A DNA stretch of 64,000 bases from Pseudomonas citrullilanati (GTDB taxonomy: Bacteria > Pseudomonadota > Gammaproteobacteria > Pseudomonadales > Pseudomonadaceae), in NCBI RefSeq assembly GCF_030580855.1, contig NZ_JAUQOP010000003.1:1-64000 (forward strand). Direction: 5' to 3'. The first letter of the stretch is position 1, and each line of letters starts with the position of its first letter. Both the position numbers and the translations under genes were made by a program. The notes below the pieces were generated by a model, which searched no databases, was not told the DNA's origin, and was given only the letters and a program-made list of their open reading frames with translations. Of this stretch, positions 1 through 11,370 are shown piece by piece.

Positions 1-18
1 AATATCAAACACTCCAGG

Positions 19-115
19 CCCCGTGGGGGAGGTAGATTGCTCGGGTTGGCGTCGGATCAGTCAGTATTGAGTTGGCTGATCCTCCGCTATCGCGAGCAAG
101 CTCGCTCCCACAGGG
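19..115. repeat. REP doublet, left arm degraded
   Basis: The right arm (88-115) is an intact Pseudomonas REP palindrome, TATCGCGAGCAAGCTCGC followed by TCCCACAGG. The left arm around 19-50 is a decayed inverted copy. The spacer (cagtcagtattgagtt) matches that of the doublet at 2037-2125, so the two are sibling copies. Bases 1-172 contain no convincing gene. Confidence 0.7.
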
Positions 116-172
116 GATTGATGGTGTTCAGCCTATGGCAAACCCTTGAATCAGACGCTTTCACCCTACGGC

Positions 173-613
173 TCAAAACTGCCAATAGAACATCGCCTTG
201 GCCAACACCACGATCAGCACCATGTGCCCCAGGATACTGCGGCGCAACCAACAAGCGCGGCTGGGTGTCAGGCGACCGCGCTTGAGCCAGTACGCCAGCC
301 ACACATAGTGACCGACGATGCTCAACGCCAGCAGGATCTTCAGGCTTAGCAGCAGGCCGAAGCTGTTGCTCAACGGTTGGCTCAACGCGCCGCGATGCTG
401 CCAGGCCAGCGCCATGCCGGCGCCGTACAGCACCAGCACGACGCCGTGCAACACATGCCGCGAGCGCTGGGCGATGGCTTGGCCGGCAGCGTCCTTGACG
501 CCTTGGGCCAAGGGCCGGCGGGCGCCATGCCAGATGAAGACCTCGAAAAACAGCGTGCCAATGAAAGCGATGGCCGCCAGCAGGTGCGTGACCAGCAAGA
601 CCCCATACATCAT
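173..613 (-). CDS. small integral membrane protein next to nnrS
   Basis: This 146-residue protein has about four hydrophobic segments and conserved-looking His residues near the membrane ends (H11, H30, H54 and H57 regions). That gives it a CopD-like or cytochrome b-like appearance. The ATG at 613 was chosen because GGAG lies 8-10 bases upstream; the reading frame stays open further upstream but into the preceding gene. It begins just past the nnrS stop at 636 on the same strand, so the two are probably co-transcribed. A role in heme or copper handling during denitrification is only an inference from position. I do not recognise a named gene. Confidence 0.75.
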   Translation of the reverse strand: MMYGVLLVTHLLAAIAFIGTLFFEVFIWHGARRPLAQGVKDAAGQAIAQRSRHVLHGVVLVLYGAGMALAWQHRGALSQPLSNSFGLLLSLKILLALSIVGHYVWLAYWLKRGRLTPSRACWLRRSILGHMVLIVVLAKAMFYWQF

Positions 614-635
614 CGTTGTGCTCCGCTCGATGGTC

Positions 636-1826
636 TCATCCCGGGTGCCCGTCCACCCGCGCCTGCAACAGCATCGGACCGTAGCGCCAGGCATAGAGCC
701 CGAAGGCCAGGGCCCAGCACAACCCGGCCAGCCACAGCGCGGCGACGGGCAATAGCAGCACCAGCAACACCCGACTCAGGCACGCCAGGTTCAGCAGCAC
801 GAACGCCAGGGTCATCCCCTTCGGCGGTTCCAGGGGGCGCCCGGTATGGCCCAGGCTGACTCGGGCGATCATCGCCAGGATCAACCCGGCCATGGCGCCG
901 ACGGTCAGGCTGTGCACGGCCAGGCTCGGGCTCACCGGCGCACCGAAGTGCCACAGCGCCATGCCCAGGCAGGCCAGCGCCAACCAGGCGTAGGCCAAGT
1001 GCAACGACCACAACAGCGGCACGCGCCACAGGCCCCGGTCGTGCCAACGCACCAGCCGGATCCCGTGGCCCACCGCCAACCCACCGAACACCAGGCCGAC
1101 CCCGCCATTGGCCGCCAGCGCCGGGCCGAAGGCGTACAGCAACGCCACCAGCGCCGACCCGCCCAGCAACAGGCGATCGAGCCAGGGCCAGGGCGCGACA
1201 CCCTCTACCCGACCCAGGCCACGCTGGGTGAAGAACGGAATCACCCGTCCGCCGATCAGGCCCATCATGGCCGCCACCAACCACAGGCCGGTGAGCACGC
1301 TCTGCCGTTGCAGTCCTTCGTTGTGCTGGGCCAGGCCGTACATGGACAAACCATCGGCCGCGGCCAGCAGCAGTAACACCAGCACGATCGGGTAGTTGCG
1401 CTTTTGCCGCGCACGCCACAAGGTAATGCCCATCCACGCTGCGACGGCCAGGGCAAAGCCCAGCTCCAACAGCGCGAGCACCGGCCAGGGGGCATCGGCC
1501 AGCCAGGCCAGTCGCGCCCCCAGCCAGATCGACGCCAGCACCGCCAGGCGCTTGCCGCTGAGCCCCGGGGTGCCCGTCCAGGTCTGTACCGCCGTCAGCA
1601 GGAACCCGGCGATGATCGCCAGGCCGAAGCCGAACAGCAGTTCATGACGGTGCCAGGCCAGCCAGCCACCGGCCGGTTGCCAGGCCGCCACGCGCCCGCT
1701 GAAGGCGGCCAGCCACAGCGGCACCGCCAGTAGCGCCAGCACACACCCGGCCAGGAAAAACGGCCGGAACGCCAGGCGCCATAGCGGCGGGATGGCCATG
1801 GCCTTGCGACGGTCAAGCACTTGCAT
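636..1826 (-). CDS. nnrS: NnrS family heme-copper membrane protein
   Basis: The 396-residue polytopic protein has about 12 hydrophobic segments and the NnrS-type N-terminus (IPPLWRLAFRPFFLAG), with scattered conserved His residues such as WHRHELLFGFG. NnrS proteins are inner-membrane heme- and copper-containing proteins that accompany NO metabolism and relieve nitrosative stress. The start at 1826 is well supported by AAAGGAG six bases upstream. A weak Dnr/Anr-like box lies about 85-95 bases upstream at 1910-1923. The gene is divergent from dnr and leads a two-gene unit with the small membrane protein. Family assignment is secure; physiological function is inferred from the family and the nir/nor context. 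Confidence 0.9.
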   Translation of the reverse strand: MQVLDRRKAMAIPPLWRLAFRPFFLAGCVLALLAVPLWLAAFSGRVAAWQPAGGWLAWHRHELLFGFGLAIIAGFLLTAVQTWTGTPGLSGKRLAVLASIWLGARLAWLADAPWPVLALLELGFALAVAAWMGITLWRARQKRNYPIVLVLLLLAAADGLSMYGLAQHNEGLQRQSVLTGLWLVAAMMGLIGGRVIPFFTQRGLGRVEGVAPWPWLDRLLLGGSALVALLYAFGPALAANGGVGLVFGGLAVGHGIRLVRWHDRGLWRVPLLWSLHLAYAWLALACLGMALWHFGAPVSPSLAVHSLTVGAMAGLILAMIARVSLGHTGRPLEPPKGMTLAFVLLNLACLSRVLLVLLLPVAALWLAGLCWALAFGLYAWRYGPMLLQARVDGHPG

Positions 1827-1909
1827 ACACCACTCCTTTGCCTCGCTGAACCCTCAGCGAGGTACAACCAACCAGGGTTCGAATGATCGGTTATCGACAG
1901 CGGCTGGAC

Positions 1910-1923
1910 TTGTCTCAGATCAA
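1910..1923. promoter_or_regulatory. weak Anr/Dnr-like box upstream of nnrS
   Basis: TTGTC-TCAG-ATCAA keeps one perfect ATCAA half-site and a degenerate TTGAT half-site at the right four-base spacing. It lies about 90 bases upstream of the nnrS start, consistent with activation by Dnr or Anr. Confidence 0.5.
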
Positions 1924-2036
1924 GCTGCGCATCGGTAACCTCCCGCCTCGGACAGGTACTTGCAAGGGGCTTGCCGAACCGGCTAGCGCCGCTCGCAAAG
2001 ATGCCCTCAACCCTGTGGAAGATGTCCCCAGTCCCC

Positions 2037-2125
2037 TGTGGGAGCGAGCTTGCTCGCGATGGCGTTGAATCAGTCAGTATTGAGTTTTCTGATCCGCCGG
2101 TATCGCGAGCAAGCTCGCTCCCACA
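2037..2125. repeat. REP doublet (nnrS-dnr intergenic)
   Basis: Two inverted REP palindromes (GTGGGAGCGAGCTTGCTCGC and its reverse) are separated by about 40 bases. It sits in the 465-base nnrS-dnr intergenic region, which otherwise holds the nnrS box, the inverted repeat at 2151-2194 and a possible micro-ORF. Confidence 0.9.
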
Positions 2126-2150
2126 TGGACTGCAACTGAATAAGGTAGTT

Positions 2151-2194
2151 ATGACCCTGAGATGGTTATTTATACCCTGTCGCGCCAGGGTCAT
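2151..2194. promoter_or_regulatory. inverted repeat upstream of dnr
   Basis: ATGACCCTG (2151-2159) is repeated in inverse as CAGGGTCAT (2186-2194). A nested ACCCTG at 2174-2179 also pairs with the right arm. The repeat lies 220-270 bases before dnr. No TTGAT-N4-ATCAA box was seen in this region, so this could be a site for another regulator of dnr. The identity of any binding protein is unknown. Confidence 0.3.
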
Positions 2195-2291
2195 TTCTAC
2201 CCTTTCAGTTTCGAGTCCTCAAAAAATAAGGCCTGCCAGCATGGCCCGGCTCTTGCTCAGGGACGGCATAGCCAATTGCCGGGAATCGCCC

Positions 2292-2381
2292 ATGAAACAC
2301 GTCGCCCTGCCCATCACCTGGTTCGTCCTGCTCGCCTGCGTCCTGGCGCTTGCCAGCGGCCTGTCCCTGAGCCTGGTCTGA
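2292..2381 (+). CDS. possible 29-residue membrane micro-ORF
   Basis: An ATG at 2292 opens a 29-codon frame that is almost entirely one hydrophobic helix (ITWFVLLACVLALASGL), ending 36 bases before the dnr start. A GGGA lies 8-10 bases upstream. Such single-helix micro-proteins exist, but nothing beyond composition supports translation. It could equally be leader sequence of dnr. Confidence 0.3.
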   Translation: MKHVALPITWFVLLACVLALASGLSLSLV

Positions 2382-2417
2382 AGCCGATCATTTATTGCCA
2401 TCACAAGGATCCACACC

Positions 2418-3101
2418 ATGGTGCTCCACCGTGTCCATCACCAGATTCTGCGCAGCCACCACCTGTTCGAGCCGCTGAACGAAGAGCAGCTCGACGAGTT
2501 GATGAGTTCCAGCCAACTGTTGAACATCGACAAGGGCGACCCGCTGTTCCGCCAGGGCGAGCCGGCCCAGGCGTTCTACTTCGTGATTTCCGGCGCGGTG
2601 AAGATCTATCGGCTGACCCCGGACGGCCAGGAGAAGGTCTTCGAGGTGATCGGCGAGCGCCAGACCTTCGCTGAAGCCATGATGCTGATGGACACCCCCA
2701 ACTACGTCGCCTCTGCCGAAGCCGTCGGGCCGACCCAGTTGTACCGTTTGTCCAACGCCACCTACATGCGCCTGCTGCAAAGCAATGGCCGACTGACGTT
2801 CGCCCTGCTGGCCAAGCTTTGCGTGCGCCTGCACCAGCGGGTCAACGAGATTGAAACCCTGTCGCTGAAAAACGCCACCCACCGCGTGGTGCGCTACCTG
2901 CTGACGCAACTGGTGCGCCTGCAGGCCGTCGACAGCCAGTTCGAACTGCCCATGGCCAAGCAACTGATTGCCGGGCACCTGTCGATCCAGCCGGAAACCT
3001 TCTCGCGGATCATCCGGCGCCTGATCGACGAAAAGATCATCACCCAGGACGGTCGCCAGATCGCCATTCTCGATCGCCTGCGCCTGGAGCAGTTCGAATG
3101 A
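2418..3101 (+). CDS. dnr: Dnr, CRP/FNR-family NO-responsive regulator
   Basis: The 227-residue protein has an N-terminal cyclic-nucleotide-binding-like sensor domain (about 1-140), a long dimerisation helix and a C-terminal winged helix. The recognition helix reads PETFSRIIRRL; the E..SR pattern is the one that reads TTGAT half-sites in FNR/ANR/DNR proteins. It lacks the N-terminal cysteines of FNR/ANR, having a single Cys around residue 135. That fits the DNR subgroup, which senses NO through heme rather than an iron-sulfur cluster. AAGGA precedes the ATG. Location beside norD and near nnrS, and the boxes upstream of norC and nirS, support control of the denitrification genes. Confidence 0.93.
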   Translation: MVLHRVHHQILRSHHLFEPLNEEQLDELMSSSQLLNIDKGDPLFRQGEPAQAFYFVISGAVKIYRLTPDGQEKVFEVIGERQTFAEAMMLMDTPNYVASAEAVGPTQLYRLSNATYMRLLQSNGRLTFALLAKLCVRLHQRVNEIETLSLKNATHRVVRYLLTQLVRLQAVDSQFELPMAKQLIAGHLSIQPETFSRIIRRLIDEKIITQDGRQIAILDRLRLEQFE

Positions 3102-3298
3102 GCACCCGGCCCACCTGCCTGTATTGCCAACAGGCCCATGCCGCGGATGAAACCGAGTGCCGCCAGTGCGGCATGCCCCTGCCGGCCGAGGCCGCCTTGG
3201 CCAGCGAGCGGCGGCTGCGACGCTTCACCTGGTTCTGCATCGGCCTGACGGTGTTCTGCACTGTCATGTTCTTCTGGCTGCCCCGCGACATCGTCTAG
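3098..3298 (+). CDS. dnrP: DnrP-like small zinc-ribbon membrane protein
   Basis: This 66-residue protein starts with a zinc-ribbon pattern, CLYC and CRQC separated by about 12 residues. One C-terminal transmembrane helix (about residues 42-62) follows, so the metal-binding head probably faces the cytoplasm. Its ATG overlaps the dnr stop (ATGA), so translation is coupled to dnr. Small proteins of this kind follow dnr in other pseudomonads and are called DnrP. Their biochemical role is not established as far as I know. Confidence 0.75.
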   Translation: MSTRPTCLYCQQAHAADETECRQCGMPLPAEAALASERRLRRFTWFCIGLTVFCTVMFFWLPRDIV

Positions 3299-3299
3299 T

Positions 3300-3355
3300 G
3301 CCTGTACGGTTGATTCGGGCACTCGAATTTGGGTCTACGAATCAGCCACACAGGC
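3300..3355. terminator. long interrupted hairpin between dnrP and norD
   Basis: GCCTGT (3300-3305) pairs with ACAGGC (3350-3355), and TGATTCG (3311-3317) with CGAATCA (3338-3344). This fills the whole gap between the convergent genes. No U-tract is visible, so it may act as a bidirectional processing or termination structure. Confidence 0.5.
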
Positions 3356-3357
3356 CA

Positions 3358-5196
3358 CTAATCCTGGGTCAATTGCCGATACAACTGTGGCAGGCGCAGG
3401 GGCAATTGCTCGGGCTGGCGGATCAAGGTGTAGCCGTTGGCGCCGAACATGTACGGCAGGTAATCCCCCGCTTCGCGATCAATGGTGATGCAGAACGGCG
3501 TCAGCCCTTGGCGCCGTGCCTCCAGCACGGCCTGGCGGGTGTCTTCCACACCGTAGCGCCCTTCGTAGAGGTCCAGGTCATTGGGCTTGCCGTCGCTGAG
3601 CAGCAAAAGCAACCTGCGCCGCCGCTTGCAGCCCGCCAACCGTTGGGTGGCCTGGCGGATCGCCGCGCCCATGCGCGTGTAGTAACCGGGCTTGAGCGCC
3701 AGGATCCGGCCACGGGTCTGGTCGTCGTAACGCTGGTTGAACGCCTTGAGCTCATGCAGGCGCACTTGCTGGCGGCGTAGCGAGGAAAACCCGTACAAGG
3801 CAAAGTCGTCCCCAAGCACCGCGAGGGTCTCCCCGAACAGCAACAGGCTGTCGCGGATCACCTCGATCACCCGGTGCTCGTCGTTGAGGTGGGCGTCGGT
3901 GGACATCGACAGATCGGCCAGCAGCAGGCAGGCCAGGTCGCGGCGGGTCTGGCGTTGCTCCATGAACAGGCCGCGCTCGCTGCATGGGCCATGCTGGCGC
4001 TCGACATGGAAATCCAGCCAGGCTTGCAGGTCCAGTTCCGCGCCTTGGGTTTGCTGGCGTAACCATTGTCGGTCGTTGCGCAGGTGTTCGAACTGGCGGC
4101 GCAGGCGCAGGGCCGAAGGACGCAGGCGAGCCGGCAGCGGCTGGGCCTGGCAATCGCGCGGCACGAAGGTCTGCACACGGACGAAATCCGCTTGCAGGTG
4201 TTGCTTGCGGTAGTCCCATTCCGGCAACAGGATGCCGTCGCCAAGGGGGATGTCATCCACTTCGGCGGGCGGCAAGTCCAGGTGCAGTTTCAAGCCGCCG
4301 CCCTTGCGCAAGCGGGTGCGCGACAGGGTCAATTGGTCGAGGTCTTCGGCGACGCGGGCGGCATCCGGATCTTCGCTGTCATCCGCCCAGCGATCCAGAT
4401 CCACGTGCTCGGTCCAACTGAACAGGTTTTCCAGGCGAACGACCAGCAGCCCTCCATCGCGGGTGCTGTCGTCGATCCGCTCGGCACGCTTGCGACCGCC
4501 CTGCTGCTCTCCGGGCGGTGTCGCCAGGTACTGCTCGGATTCTTCAAGGTCGGCGGCCTGGGGATTGGCCAGCGACTGGGCCGGATACAGCCACAACGGC
4601 AGCGGCCAGGCCGCCCGTTCACTGCGGGGAAAGTGCTCGACACTGCCGGGCTCGCGCAACGCCTGGCACAAGGCGCGCTCCAGGGCGGCCTCGGCGCTGT
4701 CGAGCGTGGCGGGGTCGGGACGCAGGGACAGGTGCGCCTCCACCAGCCGCCGGTAACGCACGGCCATGGCCGGGTAGCGGCGCAACACGGCCTGGGTCCA
4801 ACGCTGGTTGTCCCGCCCCCAATGCTTCATCGGTCCCGCCTGGGCCGCCAACAGCGCGAGCCAGCGGTACAGGTCTTCATTGAGCGCGGCCTCGGGAAAG
4901 GTCGCCAGGCTCGCCGGCAGGCGCAGGTTGTCACCGTCGCACCAGGCCAAAGGCACCTGTTTGCAGGTGCCGGCGATCTGCTGCAGCAGGGTGCGCCGCA
5001 GCAGCAGGTCACGGTCGCTGACGGCTTGCACCCCCAGGTGACGAGCCCCGCCCGTGGCGCGAAGCAGCACGTGCAGGGCGCGTTGCCGGGGAATCAGCTC
5101 CACCCGGGCCTCGGGAAAGTCGGCACTGGCGCGGCGGGTGATGAACCGGTGCCAGACGCTGCCGACCCATTCTTCCAGTTCGAGGGTGAAGGCCAT
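3358..5196 (-). CDS. norD: NorD, von Willebrand factor A protein for NO reductase activation
   Basis: The 612-residue protein has a C-terminal VWA domain (about 425-600) with the metal-adhesion motif DLSMS and a later LLSDGKPND stretch. NorD proteins act with the MoxR-type ATPase NirQ/NorQ to activate cytochrome c-dependent NO reductase, probably by metal insertion. The ATG at 5196 follows a strong GGAGGAGAATAACC. The longer open frame upstream runs through REP sequence and is not coding. It is the third gene after norC and norB, but a REP doublet separates it from norB. It converges on dnrP. Confidence 0.93.
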   Translation of the reverse strand: MAFTLELEEWVGSVWHRFITRRASADFPEARVELIPRQRALHVLLRATGGARHLGVQAVSDRDLLLRRTLLQQIAGTCKQVPLAWCDGDNLRLPASLATFPEAALNEDLYRWLALLAAQAGPMKHWGRDNQRWTQAVLRRYPAMAVRYRRLVEAHLSLRPDPATLDSAEAALERALCQALREPGSVEHFPRSERAAWPLPLWLYPAQSLANPQAADLEESEQYLATPPGEQQGGRKRAERIDDSTRDGGLLVVRLENLFSWTEHVDLDRWADDSEDPDAARVAEDLDQLTLSRTRLRKGGGLKLHLDLPPAEVDDIPLGDGILLPEWDYRKQHLQADFVRVQTFVPRDCQAQPLPARLRPSALRLRRQFEHLRNDRQWLRQQTQGAELDLQAWLDFHVERQHGPCSERGLFMEQRQTRRDLACLLLADLSMSTDAHLNDEHRVIEVIRDSLLLFGETLAVLGDDFALYGFSSLRRQQVRLHELKAFNQRYDDQTRGRILALKPGYYTRMGAAIRQATQRLAGCKRRRRLLLLLSDGKPNDLDLYEGRYGVEDTRQAVLEARRQGLTPFCITIDREAGDYLPYMFGANGYTLIRQPEQLPLRLPQLYRQLTQD

Positions 5197-5239
5197 GGTT
5201 ATTCTCCTCCTAACCCGAACCATCGTGGCGAGGGACTCA

Positions 5240-5327
5240 TGTGGGAGCAAAGCTTGCTCGCGAAACAGGCGCCTTGAGCTCCAATAGACCGCATAGCCCC
5301 CATCGCGGGCAAGCCTTGCTCCCACAT
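5240..5327. repeat. REP doublet between norB and norD
   Basis: GTGGGAGCAAAGCTTGCTCGC faces an inverted GCGGGCAAGCCTTGCTCCCAC across about 40 bases. It lies in the 177-base norB-norD gap, a typical place for mRNA processing or differential stability between operon genes. Confidence 0.9.
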
Positions 5328-5373
5328 AGATCCTCTCGTCACAAAATGAGTCCGGCTCAGTCGCTGTGATGAC

Positions 5374-6804
<1,431 letters not shown>

Positions 6805-7245
6805 TCAGCCCTCCTTGTTTGGCGGCCAGCCATTGGTGTTGATTTTCGAACTCCACTTGAGGAACTCGGCAATGTCGTCGACCTCCTGTTCGCTCAAGTT
6901 GAATTGCGGCATGGCCCGGCGACCGGGCACGCCCAGCGGCTGCATTTTCATCCACGCGTGCAGGAACGGCTTGAACGCCTCCTCGCCTCCGCGCCGGTTG
7001 ACCACATTGCCCAGCTCCGGCGCGAAGTACGCGCCCTCGCCCAGCAGGGTGTGGCAGCCGATGCAGTTGTTGCGCTCCCAGACGCCCTTGCCGCGAATCA
7101 CCGATTCGGTCAATTGCCCCTGGTTGCTGCGTTCTGGAAAGGTCTGTTCCGTGTGGTAGGTCAGGGCCAGGAATATCAGGAAGAAGAAGATGCTTCCCCC
7201 GAAATAAATATTCCTGGCCATGCCTTTGGTGAAGGTATCTGACAT
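6805..7245 (-). CDS. norC: NorC, cytochrome c subunit of NO reductase
   Basis: The 146-residue membrane-anchored cytochrome has an N-terminal transmembrane helix (about 12-30) and a single heme c motif CIGCH at 61-65, with a plausible axial Met in MPQFNLS. It passes electrons from soluble cytochromes to NorB. The ATG at 7245 has GAGGAAG upstream and gives the family-standard length; the open frame beyond it crosses the promoter. A perfect TTGAT-GGCG-ATCAA box lies at 7303-7316, 58-71 bases upstream of the start, consistent with strong Dnr activation of norCB. Confidence 0.98.
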   Translation of the reverse strand: MSDTFTKGMARNIYFGGSIFFFLIFLALTYHTEQTFPERSNQGQLTESVIRGKGVWERNNCIGCHTLLGEGAYFAPELGNVVNRRGGEEAFKPFLHAWMKMQPLGVPGRRAMPQFNLSEQEVDDIAEFLKWSSKINTNGWPPNKEG

Positions 7246-7302
7246 GGTCACTTCCTCATTGCTTGGCGTGTTCATTCTAGGAAGCGAGCCCTTCGAAACC
7301 GC

Positions 7303-7316
7303 TTGATGGCGATCAA
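7303..7316. promoter_or_regulatory. Anr/Dnr box for norCB
   Basis: TTGAT-GGCG-ATCAA is a perfect match to the FNR/ANR/DNR palindrome. Its centre is about 65 bases upstream of the norC ATG, which places it near -41 of a likely transcript start. Confidence 0.85.
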
Positions 7317-7343
7317 GAATCTCCGATGGTTTTGCTGGGTTTT

Positions 7344-7493
7344 TGTGGCGACAGGATTTAGCGAAACGTCGCACCGCACCGCTAGGCTGCGAAGCCGCCC
7401 CAGTTTGTATCGGCTACTGCGGTGTGTCAGACAGGATGTCGGGGCCGCTTTGCGCCCCAACGGGGATAAATCCCCTCGCCACAATATTGCGTC
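7344..7493. repeat. GTGGCGAGGGG-type inverted repeat upstream of the norC promoter
   Basis: The right arm (GGGGCCGCTTTGCG...GATAAATCCCCTCGCCACA) closely matches the arms of the repeat at 11371-11514. The left arm starting GTGGCGACAGGATTTA is decayed. It fills most of the gap between the norF stop and the norC promoter, separating the norE-norF transcript from norCB. Confidence 0.75.
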
Positions 7494-7500
7494 CGCAGGT

Positions 7501-7758
7501 TCAGGAGGTGCGGATGGCGACGATCCCGATCACAACCGCCAACAGCGCCGCCCAGCTCAGCACCAACCGCCGCCACAACCGCGGCGCATGGCGCAGCTCC
7601 ATGAAGCCATCGGCGATCAGCCAGGCCTTGGTCACCGCGACCACCAGGATGGCAATGGGCACCAGCCCGGTGGCGGCGGCCTGGCCCAGGGCAACGGTGC
7701 CGGTGCTCAACACGGCCAGCAGCATCCAGCAGGCGATCAAGACACGGGAAGCCGACAT
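7501..7758 (-). CDS. norF: NorF-like small membrane protein (cytochrome oxidase subunit IV type)
   Basis: The 85-residue protein has three hydrophobic helices with a cytoplasmic loop rich in Arg, like cytochrome oxidase subunit IV/NorF proteins of denitrification clusters. The ATG at 7758 has GGAGG five bases upstream; a GTG two codons earlier is less likely. It follows norE by 12 bases. NorE and NorF are accessory proteins needed for full NO reductase activity in some denitrifiers. Assignment rests on size, topology and position. Confidence 0.75.
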   Translation of the reverse strand: MSASRVLIACWMLLAVLSTGTVALGQAAATGLVPIAILVVAVTKAWLIADGFMELRHAPRLWRRLVLSWAALLAVVIGIVAIRTS

Positions 7759-7770
7759 GAGCACCTCCGT

Positions 7771-8355
7771 TCAATCAAGGATGTAGACAACCGGGAACAG
7801 CAGCACCCAGACCAGATCGACCATGTGCCAATACAGCACACCGGATTCCAGCCCACTGTTGCGCTGCGCCCCATAACGCCGTCGCCGGCACCCCCCGGCC
7901 AGCCAGGCGAGGATCACCATGCCCAACAGCACATGGAGGAAATGGAACGCGGTGAGGATCCAGTACAACGTGAAGAAGGTGTCGTGCTCCATCCCCAGGC
8001 CACTGGCCAACAGATGGGCGTATTCCGTGAGCTTGATCCCCACATAGCCACAGGCGAACAACAACGCCACACACAACAACAGCGCACCTCGGCGCGGCCG
8101 GTCTTGCCTGACCTGCTCCTGGGCCAGCGCGGCGAACAGCCCGGCGGTGAGCAGGCTGAGGGTCATCGCCAGGCCCGTGGAGCGGTCCAGCAACTGGCGG
8201 CCGTCGCTGAACGCCTGCGGATACAGCGCCTGGGCAACGGTGAACGCGAGGATCAGCAGCGCGAACACCGACAATTCGGCGAGGATGAAAAACCACATCG
8301 CCAGGTCCCCCGGCAGGCGCCGGGGCGTGCCACGGGTTTCAGCCGAAGTGGACAT
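7771..8355 (-). CDS. norE: NorE, cytochrome c oxidase subunit III family
   Basis: The 194-residue protein has about five transmembrane helices and subunit III features: a GDLAMWFFILAELSVF start, a HFLHVLLGM motif (about 138-146) and LYWHMVDLVWVLLFPVVY near the C-terminus. It is too short for a true oxidase subunit III and fits the NorE/NirO proteins of nir-nor clusters. Its 5' end overlaps the 3' end of nirQ by 17 bases, showing a nirQ-norE-norF unit. Confidence 0.88.
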   Translation of the reverse strand: MSTSAETRGTPRRLPGDLAMWFFILAELSVFALLILAFTVAQALYPQAFSDGRQLLDRSTGLAMTLSLLTAGLFAALAQEQVRQDRPRRGALLLCVALLFACGYVGIKLTEYAHLLASGLGMEHDTFFTLYWILTAFHFLHVLLGMVILAWLAGGCRRRRYGAQRNSGLESGVLYWHMVDLVWVLLFPVVYILD

Positions 8356-9142
8356 CGACCACGTCCATCAGCGCGGCAACCGTCTGCGCATCGTCGCTCA
8401 GGGGTTCGGCCAGGCAGGCCAGGCACGCCTGGCGCGGGTCCATCCCGGCACCGATCATGCGCGCGGCGAAAATCAGCAACCGCGTGGAGGCCACCTCTTC
8501 CAGGTCATGCTGGTCGAGCCGGCGCAGCGCCTGCCCCAACCGCACCACCTGGGCGGCCAGGGGCAACTCGACGCCGGCCTCGCGGGCGACGATGCGTTCC
8601 TCGTCGGCGACCGTCGGATAGCCGAAGCGCATCGCCACGAAACGCTGGCGGGTGCTGGGCTTCATGCCTTTGAGCAGGTTCTGGTAACCAGGGTTGTACG
8701 ACACCACCAGCATGAACGACAGCGGCGCCTGGAGCACTTCGCCGGTGCGCTCCAGGTACAGCTGGCGACGGTCATCGGCCAACGGGTGCAACACCACCGC
8801 TGTGTCCTGCCGCGCCTCGACCACCTCGTCCAGGTAACAGATGCCCCCCTCGCGCACGGCACGGGTCAAGGGGCCGTCCTGCCACCAGGTGCCCTGGGCG
8901 CCGATCAGGTGGCGGCCGACCAGGTCGGCGGCGCTCAGGTCGTCGTGGCAGGCCACGGTGTACAGCGGCAGTTTCAAGCGATGGGCCATGTGCTGGACGA
9001 AGCGGGTCTTGCCGCAACCGGTGGGGCCCTTGATCAGCACGGGCATGCGGTGCTGCCAGGCCTGTTCGAACATCGCCTGCTCGTTGTCCTGGGGCTGGTA
9101 GAAGGGTTCGTCCGGCTGTTGCAGGGAGTGGATTGCGTTCAT
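8339..9142 (-). CDS. nirQ: NirQ, MoxR-type AAA+ ATPase
   Basis: The 267-residue AAA+ protein has Walker A GPTGCGKT at 39-46 and Walker B ICYLDEV at 101-107, followed by the sensor region with VVSYNPGYQ. NirQ/NorQ proteins work with NorD to activate NO reductase and, in some strains, nitrite reductase. It is divergent from nirS, and the intergenic Anr/Dnr box at 9225-9238 lies 83 bases from its start, so both genes are likely co-activated. Confidence 0.95.
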   Translation of the reverse strand: MNAIHSLQQPDEPFYQPQDNEQAMFEQAWQHRMPVLIKGPTGCGKTRFVQHMAHRLKLPLYTVACHDDLSAADLVGRHLIGAQGTWWQDGPLTRAVREGGICYLDEVVEARQDTAVVLHPLADDRRQLYLERTGEVLQAPLSFMLVVSYNPGYQNLLKGMKPSTRQRFVAMRFGYPTVADEERIVAREAGVELPLAAQVVRLGQALRRLDQHDLEEVASTRLLIFAARMIGAGMDPRQACLACLAEPLSDDAQTVAALMDVVDVHFG

Positions 9143-9224
9143 GACGGGACCTGATCAGGCAACTCGATTAGCCATCACGCTAAGGGCCCCTGCGACAACC
9201 TGGCAAGGACCGCGACCGGCAAAC

Positions 9225-9238
9225 TTGATCGCCGTCAA
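9225..9238. promoter_or_regulatory. Anr/Dnr box shared by nirQ and nirS
   Basis: TTGAT-CGCC-GTCAA deviates at one base from the TTGAT-N4-ATCAA consensus. It lies 105 bases before the nirS ATG and 83 bases before the nirQ ATG in the 200-base divergent region. Confidence 0.8.
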
Positions 9239-9264
9239 GCGACCAACCACTGGCCTGGGCATAG

Positions 9265-11022
<1,758 letters not shown>

Positions 11023-11046
11023 GCTCCATCAATAAGAGGAAAAACC

Positions 11047-11358
11047 ATGAAGCCTATTCTGATCGCACTGGCCCTGACGGCCGCCGCCAGCCTGCAACCG
11101 GCCCTGGCCGAAGACGGCCCGACGCTGTTCAAGAGCAAGCCCTGCGCGGCCTGCCACTCCATCGACACCAAGGTAGTGGGCCCGGCCCTCAAGGACGTCG
11201 CGGCGAAGAACGCCAGCGTCCCCGGCGCGCAGGACGTGCTGGCCAAGCACATCAAGGAAGGTACGCAAGGCAACTGGGGCCCCATGCCGATGCCGGCCAA
11301 CCCCGTGACCGAAGAAGAAGCCAAGATCCTCGCGGCGTGGGTGTTGACCCTTAAGTAA
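11047..11358 (+). CDS. nirM: NirM, cytochrome c-551
   Basis: The 103-residue protein consists of a signal peptide (about 1-21, ALA-EDG) and a class I cytochrome c-551 with CAACH at 33-37 and the axial-Met region [10 protein letters not shown]. It is the electron donor for NirS. It follows nirS by 24 bases with an AGAGGAA ribosome-binding site. Downstream, a large inverted repeat separates it from nirC, so nirSM may be more abundant than the rest of the operon. Confidence 0.97.
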   Translation: MKPILIALALTAAASLQPALAEDGPTLFKSKPCAACHSIDTKVVGPALKDVAAKNASVPGAQDVLAKHIKEGTQGNWGPMPMPANPVTEEEAKILAAWVLTLK

Positions 11359-11370
11359 CCCGGAGGAAAC

